DNA from: Tsuneonella sediminis
GTDB lineage: Bacteria > Pseudomonadota > Alphaproteobacteria > Sphingomonadales > Sphingomonadaceae
Length of the DNA stretch: 64,000 nt
NCBI RefSeq assembly: GCF_051912845.1
Contig: NZ_JBNCBU010000002.1
Location: forward strand, 1 to 64,000
Direction of reading: 5' to 3'
A program made the translations under genes and the position numbers. The notes below the pieces were generated by a model, which saw only the letters and a list, made by a program, of their open reading frames with translations, did not search any database and was not told the origin of the DNA. Below, in pieces: positions 41,386 through 49,061 of the stretch. Position 1 is the stretch's first letter, and every line of letters begins with the position of its first letter.

Positions 41386-44300
41386 ATGACCGTGACCAAG
41401 ACCTTCAAGGCCGCCCTTCGCGGCTCAACCACAATCGCCGGGGCAGTCGCCTTCGGCGCGCTGTTCGCTTCGCCGGCGATGGCGCAGGACGAACCCGATC
41501 CCAACGCTCCGACCACCGAGTGCGTCGATGCCAATTCCGACGGCGTGTGCGACGATGTCGCTCCCAACACCACCAACACCGGCACCTCGATCGTCGTGAC
41601 CGGTTCGCGCATCGCGCGTCCGACGCTCAGCTCGCCCGTCCCGCTCACCAGCGTGACCGCCGAGGAACTGACCGAGCAGGGCGATCTTTCGCTGGGTGAC
41701 GCGCTCAACGACCTGCCGTCGCTGCGCTCGACCTTCAGCCAGGGCAACTCGACCCGCTTCATCGGCACCGCCGGCCTCAACCTGCTCGACCTTCGCGGTC
41801 TCGGCACCTCGCGCACGCTGGTCCTGGTCAACGGCAAGCGCCACGTGACCGCCTCGCCGGGCGACTACCTCGTCGACGTCAACACGATACCCGTCGACCT
41901 GCTCGAGCGCGTCGATGTCGTCACCGGCGGCAACTCGGCCGTTTACGGCTCCGACGCCGTCGCCGGCGTGGTCAACTTCATCCTCAAGCGCGACTTCGAG
42001 GGACTTTCGATCAAGGGCCAGCAGGGCATTTCCGAGCGCGGCGATCGCAACGGCTACTTCGTGGCCGGCACCTTCGGCAAGAATTTCGCCGACGGCCGCG
42101 GCAATGTGGCGGTCGCGGTAGAATATGCCAAGACCGACCCGCTCTACTTCCGCGACCGCGACTACCTGACCGGCGCCTACAGCGGCCGCTGCCAGTACAA
42201 CGTCGTCAGTGACAGCCAGGCCGACGAAGGCATCTACGGCACGGACGGCGTGACCGATCTCGAGCCGATCTGCGGCATCCGCAACGGTTCGATCTCGGAC
42301 GGCGGCACCGTGGGCGGTCTTGGCCAGGGCCGGTTCCTGCGCTTCGATCCGCAGGGCAACCTGTTCGTCGACACTCCGGACCAGTTCCTGCCGTTCAGCG
42401 GCAACGTGGTGGGCGGCAACGGCTCGACCCTGCGCAACACCGGCCAGCTCGCCGCTGGTCTCGACCGCTGGAACGCGAACGTCCTCGCGCACTTCGACGT
42501 CTCGGACGCGTTCCGCCCGTTCGTCGAGGCGAAGTACGTCCACATCAACGCGATCCAGGAAGGCCAGCCGAGCTTCTTCGTCGGTGGCCCGCAGTTCGTG
42601 GGCGGCCCGTCGATCAAGTGCGACAACGCTTTCCTGACCGGGCAGGCGCTCGGCGTCCTGCAGAGCTACGGCATCTGTTCGCGCGGCCGGACCAACACCC
42701 AGTCGATCCCGCTCTCGCGCTTCAACGTCGACTTCGGCGGCCGCGGCGAATATCACACCCGCGAAACCTACCGCATCGTCGGCGGTGTCGAGGGCACGTT
42801 CAACGAGGACTGGCGCTATGAGGTCTCGCTGAACTACGGCAAGCTCAAGACCAACCTCAATTCGTTGAACAATCTCCTGCTCTTCTCGCAGGACGGCAAC
42901 AGCCTCGCCGGGTTCAACAACGCAGCCGACGCGGTTCTCGTGAACGGCGTGCCGACTTGCCGGATCAACGCCGACACCAACCCGAACAACAACGACCCGG
43001 CGTGCGTGCCGATCAACCTGTTCGGCTACGGCCAGCCCAGCCAGGCCGCGCTCGACTACGTCAACGTCACCGGCAACCGCAAGGAAACGGCGAGCCAGTT
43101 CGTTGCGCTGGCATCGCTCAGCGGCGACATGTCGCAGCTGTTCTCGCTTCCCGGCGGCCCGGTCGCGTTCGCGCTCGGCGGCGAATACCGCGAGGAGAAG
43201 GCGTACAGCGAGTTCGACGCCCTTACCGCAAGCGGGGCGACGTTCCTCAACGCGATCCAGCCGTTCGCTCCCCCGCCGCTCAAGGTGAAGGAAGCGTTCG
43301 GCGAAATCTCGATCCCGCTGCTCGCCGACATGCCGCTCGCTCGCGAGCTGACCGTCAGCGCCGCGGGCCGCGTGTCGGATTACAACACCAACACCGGCAC
43401 CGTGTACGCCTACAACGTGCAGGGCATCTACGCGCCGATCTCGGACATCCGGTTCCGCGCCGCCTACGCAACCTCGGTTCGCGCCCCGACGCAGAGCGAC
43501 CTCTACTCGCCGCTCTCGCAGAACTTCACCCAGCTGGCGGATCCGTGCGACCGCGGGACGGGTGCGATCAACAACGATCCCAACCGCGTCGCCAACTGCG
43601 CGGCCGGCGGGGTTCCGACGACTGCCAACGCAGCGCTGGTTGCCGCGTGCGCCAGCACGGCGTTTCCGCTGGCGCTGGGCGCTCCGTTCACGAACTGCAC
43701 GGCGCGCACGTCGTCGACCGGGTTCGTCTCGGGCGGCAACATCTCGCTCGTCGAAGAACGCGGCAAGAGCCTCACGCTCGGTGTCGTGCTCGAGCCGCGG
43801 TTCATCCCGGGGCTGAACCTCACGGTCGACTACTACAACATCGAGGTGACCAACCTGATCTCGGCGCTCTCGGCGCAGACGATCGTCAATCAGTGCTACA
43901 GCAGCCCGGAAGGCTTCGGCAATCCGTTCTGCGCGACGGTCAATCGCGATCCGGCCACCGGCCTGTTCGTCCAGCCGGCGGTCGTTTCGGGCGGTGTGAA
44001 CTTTGCCCGCCAGAAGACCGAGGGCATCGACTTCGACCTGCAGTACAGCCACACCTTCGACAACGGGAACCGGCTGCGCCTGCGCGGTATCGCGACGTAT
44101 CTCCTGCGTCTCGACAACTTCGTCAGCCCGACCGATCCCGACTTGCCGAACCGCCAGAAGAGCGAACTCGGCGATCCCGAATGGGCCGCGTCGTTCAACA
44201 CGAACTACGACATGGGCAACTTCGACATCACGTACTCGATGCGTTTGCTCGGCCGCATGACCAAGAGCTCGTACGAGAACCAGAACTCGTACATCGGTCG

Positions 44301-44604
44301 CTGCCCGTCGACGGGTCCGACCGCCGGGACAACCGGGTTCACGCGGAACACCTGTACTCCGGGCGAACTCACCAGGCTCGACGGTGCGAACAACGACCAG
44401 TTCGAGGATCCCTGGTTCCCGCTGGTGACGTACCACAACCTGCGCCTGAACTGGGAAACCGACGACAAGCGGTATTCGTTCTACGTCGGGGCGGACAACA
44501 TCTTCGACAAGAAGCCGCCGTTCGGCCAGCTCGGCACCGGTGGCGGCGATCCGTACGACACGTTCGGTCGCTACTTCTACGCCGGCTTCCGGATCAACAT
44601 GTGA
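41386..44604 (+). CDS. TonB-dependent receptor 3
   Basis: A 1072-residue outer-membrane receptor from ATG 41386 (AGGGGA upstream), signal peptide ending SPAMAQ. Between signal and plug lies TECVDANSDGVCDD (residues 44-57), a Cys-bracketed calcium-type DxNxDGxxD motif. The plug reads SIVVTGSRIARPTLSSPVPL and GGNSAVYGSDAVAGVVNFIL; the barrel closes with YFYAGFRINM. It is the third receptor of the island and of the same class as receptors 1 and 2. An intrinsic terminator follows. Ligand unknown. Confidence 0.95.
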   Translation: MTVTKTFKAALRGSTTIAGAVAFGALFASPAMAQDEPDPNAPTTECVDANSDGVCDDVAPNTTNTGTSIVVTGSRIARPTLSSPVPLTSVTAEELTEQGDLSLGDALNDLPSLRSTFSQGNSTRFIGTAGLNLLDLRGLGTSRTLVLVNGKRHVTASPGDYLVDVNTIPVDLLERVDVVTGGNSAVYGSDAVAGVVNFILKRDFEGLSIKGQQGISERGDRNGYFVAGTFGKNFADGRGNVAVAVEYAKTDPLYFRDRDYLTGAYSGRCQYNVVSDSQADEGIYGTDGVTDLEPICGIRNGSISDGGTVGGLGQGRFLRFDPQGNLFVDTPDQFLPFSGNVVGGNGSTLRNTGQLAAGLDRWNANVLAHFDVSDAFRPFVEAKYVHINAIQEGQPSFFVGGPQFVGGPSIKCDNAFLTGQALGVLQSYGICSRGRTNTQSIPLSRFNVDFGGRGEYHTRETYRIVGGVEGTFNEDWRYEVSLNYGKLKTNLNSLNNLLLFSQDGNSLAGFNNAADAVLVNGVPTCRINADTNPNNNDPACVPINLFGYGQPSQAALDYVNVTGNRKETASQFVALASLSGDMSQLFSLPGGPVAFALGGEYREEKAYSEFDALTASGATFLNAIQPFAPPPLKVKEAFGEISIPLLADMPLARELTVSAAGRVSDYNTNTGTVYAYNVQGIYAPISDIRFRAAYATSVRAPTQSDLYSPLSQNFTQLADPCDRGTGAINNDPNRVANCAAGGVPTTANAALVAACASTAFPLALGAPFTNCTARTSSTGFVSGGNISLVEERGKSLTLGVVLEPRFIPGLNLTVDYYNIEVTNLISALSAQTIVNQCYSSPEGFGNPFCATVNRDPATGLFVQPAVVSGGVNFARQKTEGIDFDLQYSHTFDNGNRLRLRGIATYLLRLDNFVSPTDPDLPNRQKSELGDPEWAASFNTNYDMGNFDITYSMRLLGRMTKSSYENQNSYIGRCPSTGPTAGTTGFTRNTCTPGELTRLDGANNDQFEDPWFPLVTYHNLRLNWETDDKRYSFYVGADNIFDKKPPFGQLGTGGGDPYDTFGRYFYAGFRINM

Positions 44605-44633
44605 TCCCGTAGGGGCCTAGGCACCAAGCAAGA

Positions 44634-44665
44634 GGGGCTCCGGGAAACCGGAGCCCCTTTTTTTT
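44634..44665 (+). terminator. Rho-independent terminator after receptor 3
   Basis: GGGGCTCCGG (44634-44643), loop GAAA, CCGGAGCCCC (44648-44657), then T8. Perfect 10-base-pair stem between receptor 3 and the convergent clpB gene. Confidence 0.94.
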
Positions 44666-44739
44666 GTCCGCTCATCTGCACGAAGGGCGGTGAGGCGACG
44701 CGGACTGCCGCTCTCGCGAACCCCGGTGGAACGGCGCGG

Positions 44740-47319
44740 TCAGCTGACCGCGAAGGCCAGTTCGCCGTCGCCCTCGTCGATGGTGACCGTCGTGCCGTCG
44801 CCAATCTCGCCGCCGAGGATCTTCTCGGCCAGCGGGTCCTGCACGTAACGCTGGACCGCCCGCTTCAGCGGCCGCGCCCCATAGACGGGATCATAACCCA
44901 CCCGCCCGAGCCACCGGCGCGCCGCGTCGGTCAGCGCGAGTTCGATCTTGCGATCCCTGAGCAGCTTCTGCACCCGACCGACCTGGATATCGACGATCGG
45001 CGCCATGTGCTCCTGCGCAAGGCGGTGGAACAGGATGATCTCGTCCAGCCGGTTCAGGAACTCGGGCCGGAAGTGGGCGCGCACGACGTCCATCACCTGC
45101 GGCTCGACGCTCTCGACGTCCTGGCCCTCTTCAATTTGCGAAAGATACTGGCTGCCCAGGTTCGAGGTCAGGATGATGAGGGTGTTCGAGAAATCGACCA
45201 CGCGGCCCTGCCCGTCGGTCAGCCGGCCGTCGTCGAGCACCTGGAGGAGCACGTTGAACACGTCGGCGTGGGCTTTCTCGACCTCGTCGAACAGAACCAC
45301 CTGATAAGGGCGACGACGAACCGCTTCGGTTAGAATGCCGCCCTCTTCATAACCAACATAGCCCGGAGGCGCGCCGATGAGCCGGGCGACAGCGTGCTTT
45401 TCCATGAATTCCGACATGTCGATGCGTACCATCGCGCTGTCGTCGTCGAACAGGAACCCGGCGAGCGCCTTGGTCAGCTCGGTCTTGCCGACGCCAGTGG
45501 GGCCGAGGAACAGGAAGCTGCCCAGCGGCCGGTTCGGGTCCTGCAGCCCCGCCCGCGCGCGGCGGACGGCCTTGGAGACGGCCTGGACCGCCTGCTCCTG
45601 CCCGATCACGCGCTTGCCGATTACCTGCTCCATCTGGAGCAGCTTCTCGCGCTCGCCTTCCATCATCTTGTCGACCGGCACGCCGGTCCACCGGCTGACG
45701 ACGCCGGCGATGTCGTCCTCGGTCACTTCCTCGCGCAGCAACGCGTTCTCGGACGTGGTCTCGGCGGCGGCGAGCTGTTTCTCGAGCTCCGGGATGCGGC
45801 CGTACGACAGTTCGCCCGCCTTCGCGAGGTCGCCCTCGCGCTGGGCCTGCTCCAGCTCGATCCGCGCCTGGTCGAGCTGTTCCTTGATCCTGCCCTCGGC
45901 GGCGATCTTGTCGCGCTCGTTCTGCCAGCGCGTGGTCAGCTCGCTCGACTGCTGCTCGAGGTTGGCAAGCTCGTCGCGCAGCGCGGCGAGCCGGTCCTTC
46001 GACGCCTGGTCGGTTTCCTTGCCCAGCGCCTGCTCCTCGATCTTGAGCTGGATGATCCGCCGGTCGAGTGTCTCGATCTCCTCGGGCTTGCTTTCCACTT
46101 CCATGCGGATTCGGCTCGCCGCCTCGTCCATCAGGTCGATCGCCTTGTCAGGCAGGAAACGGTCGGAGATGTAGCGGTTCGACAGCGTCGCGGCGGCCAC
46201 GATCGCGCCGTCGGTAATCCGCACGCCGTGGTGCAGCTCGTAGCGGTCCTTGAGCCCGCGCAGGATGCTGATGGTATCCTCGACCGTCGGCTCGCCGACG
46301 AACACCGGCTGGAAGCGGCGCTGGAGCGCGGCGTCCTTCTCGACGTACTTCTGGTATTCGTCGAGCGTGGTCGCGCCGATGCAGTGCAGTTCGCCGCGGG
46401 CGAGCGCGGGCTTGAGCAGGTTGCCGGCGTCCATCGCGCCTTCCGACTTCCCCGCGCCGATCAGGGTGTGCATCTCGTCGATGAACAGGATGATGTCGCC
46501 TTCGGCGCCCTTCACTTCGTCGAGCACGGCCTTCAGCCGCTCCTCGAATTCGCCGCGGTACTTCGCGCCCGCGATCAGGCTGCCCATGTCGAGCGCCATG
46601 AGCTTGCGGTCCTTCAGGCTGTCGGGCACGTCGCCGTTGGCGATGCGCAGGGCGAGGCCTTCGGCGATCGCGGTCTTGCCGACCCCGGGTTCCCCGATGA
46701 GGACCGGATTGTTCTTCGTCCGGCGGGCAAGGATCTGAACCGTGCGGCGGATTTCCTCGTCGCGGCCGATCACGGGGTCGAGCTTGCCCGATTTCGCCAC
46801 CTCGGTGAGGTTGCGCGCGTACTTCGACAGCGCGTCGTAGCTTTCCTCGGCACTGGCGGAGTGCGCTTGGCGTCCGCCGCGCAGATCGGTGATGGCAGCT
46901 TCCAGACCCTGCGCCGTCAGCCCTGCCGACTTGAGCGCCTGTCCCGCCGCGGTGGTCGTCGCCAGCACCAGAGCAAGCAGCATCCGTTCGACCGTCACGT
47001 AGCTGTCGCCGCTCTTGGTGGCGAGCTGCTCGGCCTGGTCGAGCACCCGGACCGCGTCGTTGTCGAGCCCGGGCGTCGCCTGCGCACCGCCGCCCGACAC
47101 AGCCGCGATCTTGCCGAGCGCCGCGTCGATGCCCTGCACCGCCTGCGCCGGGTTGCCGCCCGCGCGCGTGATCAGCCCGGCAGCCATACCCTCGCTGTCT
47201 TCCAGGAGAGCCTTGGCGAGGTGTTCGGGCGTGATCCGCTGGTGGTTCATGCGGATGGCGACGGTCTGCGCGCTCTGGATGAACCCCTTCGCGCGATCGG
47301 TGAATTTCTCGAGGTTCAT
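44740..47319 (-). CDS. clpB: ATP-dependent disaggregase ClpB
   Basis: An 859-residue Hsp100 chaperone that works with DnaK to dissolve aggregates. It has the N-terminal Clp repeat domain, the first AAA+ module with Walker A GEPGVGKTAIAEG (about 205-217), the long coiled-coil middle domain characteristic of ClpB (EEQALGKETDQASKDRLAAL onward, about 410-530), and the second AAA+ module with GPTGVGKTELTKA (about 605) and the D2-small domain. Full length. A heat-shock-type promoter candidate lies just upstream. Confidence 0.97.
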   Translation of the reverse strand: MNLEKFTDRAKGFIQSAQTVAIRMNHQRITPEHLAKALLEDSEGMAAGLITRAGGNPAQAVQGIDAALGKIAAVSGGGAQATPGLDNDAVRVLDQAEQLATKSGDSYVTVERMLLALVLATTTAAGQALKSAGLTAQGLEAAITDLRGGRQAHSASAEESYDALSKYARNLTEVAKSGKLDPVIGRDEEIRRTVQILARRTKNNPVLIGEPGVGKTAIAEGLALRIANGDVPDSLKDRKLMALDMGSLIAGAKYRGEFEERLKAVLDEVKGAEGDIILFIDEMHTLIGAGKSEGAMDAGNLLKPALARGELHCIGATTLDEYQKYVEKDAALQRRFQPVFVGEPTVEDTISILRGLKDRYELHHGVRITDGAIVAAATLSNRYISDRFLPDKAIDLMDEAASRIRMEVESKPEEIETLDRRIIQLKIEEQALGKETDQASKDRLAALRDELANLEQQSSELTTRWQNERDKIAAEGRIKEQLDQARIELEQAQREGDLAKAGELSYGRIPELEKQLAAAETTSENALLREEVTEDDIAGVVSRWTGVPVDKMMEGEREKLLQMEQVIGKRVIGQEQAVQAVSKAVRRARAGLQDPNRPLGSFLFLGPTGVGKTELTKALAGFLFDDDSAMVRIDMSEFMEKHAVARLIGAPPGYVGYEEGGILTEAVRRRPYQVVLFDEVEKAHADVFNVLLQVLDDGRLTDGQGRVVDFSNTLIILTSNLGSQYLSQIEEGQDVESVEPQVMDVVRAHFRPEFLNRLDEIILFHRLAQEHMAPIVDIQVGRVQKLLRDRKIELALTDAARRWLGRVGYDPVYGARPLKRAVQRYVQDPLAEKILGGEIGDGTTVTIDEGDGELAFAVS

Positions 47320-47347
47320 GGGTGTATCAGCCTCCTGTTACACCCAG

Positions 47348-47375
47348 AGATATTGTTGCGTAGCCGCAACACAAG
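47348..47375 (-). promoter_or_regulatory. Candidate heat-shock (sigma-32) promoter of clpB
   Basis: On the minus strand CTTG (47375-47372), 17 bases, then AATATCT (47354-47348) resembles the alphaproteobacterial RpoH pattern CTTG-N17-CYTATNT. It lies about 30 bases upstream of the clpB start. The spacer is a 7-4-7 inverted repeat (47354-47371, TGTTGCG/CGCAACA). Confidence 0.55.
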
Positions 47376-47380
47376 AGGGT

Positions 47381-48949
47381 TCATCGACCGGCAGCGTAAC
47401 TCCGCACGAATTCCTCGAGCAGCCGTACGCCGTAGCCGGTTGCGCCCTTGGGCACGGTCGGCTGCGGGCTCGATGCCCACATGGTCCCAGCCATGTCGAC
47501 GTGGGCCCAGGGCAGGTTCTCCGGCACGAAGCTGCCGATGAACGCCGCGCCGAGGCTGGCGCCCGGGCCACCGCCCTCGACCACGTTCTGCAGGTCGGCG
47601 ATATCCGACTTGAGATCGGTGAAGTGATTGGGGTGGAGCGGCAGGCGCCACACCGCCTCGCCGCTCGCCTTGCCGGCGGCCTCCAGCGCCGAAGCGAGCG
47701 CATCGTCGCGGGAAAACAGTCCGGCGTATTCGTCACCCAGAGCGCCGACGACCGAGCCGGTCAGGGTAGCGATGTCGACCAGGGCGGCCGGATTGTGGCG
47801 CGCGGCGACATATTCCACCGCATCCGCCAGCACGAGGCGCCCTTCGGCGTCGGTGTTCAGCACCTCGATGGTCTTGCCGCTCATCGTGCGGACCACGTCG
47901 CCCGGTCGCTGGGCATTGCCGCCCGGCATGTTCTCGGCGAGCGCGGCGACCGCTACGACATTGACCGGCGCGCGCGACGTCGCAAGCGCGAGCACCGTTC
48001 CCACGACCGCTGCCGCGCCCGACATGTCGCCCTTCATGCGCGACATGCCCGATCCGTCCTTGAGCGAGATTCCGCCCGAATCGAAGGTGATCCCCTTGCC
48101 CGCCAGCGCGACCGGCTGGCCGCCCGCGCCGCGATAATGGACCAGCATCATGCGCGGCGGGCGGCGTGAGCCCTGTCCGACGCCGAGGATCGCACCCATG
48201 TTCCCGCGCTTCATCGCCGCTTCGTCGAGCACTTCGATGGTCACGCCGGACACGCCGGCGAAGGCCGCGCGCGTGCGCTCCACGAAGCGCTCGGGCCAGA
48301 CCGCACCGGCGGGCTCGGTGGCGAGGTCGCGCGCAAACCGCGTGCCCTCGGCGATGCCGCGGTGGCGGGCGGCCCAGGCCGCTCTCGCCCCCTCTGCTCT
48401 TGCGCCCACAACGGTAACCGGCGCGGCCGGCGGCGGAGCCTTCACTTCGGTCTTGTAGCGGTCGAATCGGTACTGGCCGAGCGCGTAGCCCAGAGCGGCC
48501 TCGGCAAGCGCGGCGTCTTCTCCCGCTCCAACCAGCGCGACGGGCGCATTCTCGCCCTTCAGCTCCTGCGCGGCCTTGCCTGCAGCGTCGCGGATCGCGG
48601 TTGCGGAAGGCTGGGCGCCTGTCCCCACGACCAGCAGTCGTGGCCGAGTTCCGATGCCGCGGAGCGACAGGATCTCGCCCGGCTTTCCGGTGAACCCACC
48701 GGCAGACATCGCAGCCGATATACCCTCCCGCTCGATTGCGGACAGACTGGGACCGGGCGGCAGCTCCGCGCCGGAAGCGAACATGACCAGCGTTGCGTCG
48801 TTCGGCACGGAGCCGTCGAAGGCGATGGGCCGTTCGGCGCTGTTGCCCGCTGTTGCAGCCGCCACCTGATGACCGATGGTGTCCTGCGCGAACGCCGGCA
48901 GCGCGCTGACGGACGCCGCCAGCAGCAGCGAAACGGAAATCGAACGCAT
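47381..48949 (-). CDS. Exported leucyl aminopeptidase family peptidase (M17)
   Basis: A 522-residue protein from ATG 48949 (GAGGG upstream) with a signal peptide ending PAFAQ, unlike the usual cytoplasmic PepA. The catalytic domain has VALAGKGITFDSGGISLKDG, MKGDMSGAAAVVG and the metal-ligand motif NTDAEGRLVLADA, all intact; the N-terminal domain is more divergent. It should release N-terminal amino acids in the periplasm. With the divergent acylase and M16 peptidase it suggests peptide scavenging. The 43-residue upstream extension is not needed. Confidence 0.9.
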   Translation of the reverse strand: MRSISVSLLLAASVSALPAFAQDTIGHQVAAATAGNSAERPIAFDGSVPNDATLVMFASGAELPPGPSLSAIEREGISAAMSAGGFTGKPGEILSLRGIGTRPRLLVVGTGAQPSATAIRDAAGKAAQELKGENAPVALVGAGEDAALAEAALGYALGQYRFDRYKTEVKAPPPAAPVTVVGARAEGARAAWAARHRGIAEGTRFARDLATEPAGAVWPERFVERTRAAFAGVSGVTIEVLDEAAMKRGNMGAILGVGQGSRRPPRMMLVHYRGAGGQPVALAGKGITFDSGGISLKDGSGMSRMKGDMSGAAAVVGTVLALATSRAPVNVVAVAALAENMPGGNAQRPGDVVRTMSGKTIEVLNTDAEGRLVLADAVEYVAARHNPAALVDIATLTGSVVGALGDEYAGLFSRDDALASALEAAGKASGEAVWRLPLHPNHFTDLKSDIADLQNVVEGGGPGASLGAAFIGSFVPENLPWAHVDMAGTMWASSPQPTVPKGATGYGVRLLEEFVRSYAAGR

Positions 48950-49061
48950 GATTTTGTCCCTCTTTGCCCTGGCACCTGCCCGGGTGCCGTTGTCGCGCGT
49001 CGCTTGACCGGGAGCCTTCCGCAACGCAAGCCGCGGGTCGACGAACGGGGAACGGGGTCTG

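Noticed and set aside
41425..44436. 1003-residue open frame on the minus strand opposite receptor 3
   Set aside because: It mirrors the receptor gene in a GC-rich genome, has no recognisable motifs and an Arg/Glu/Ala-heavy composition; the plus-strand receptor is certain.
45394..47541. 715-residue open frame opposite clpB
   Set aside because: Antisense to a textbook clpB; composition typical of a shadow frame.
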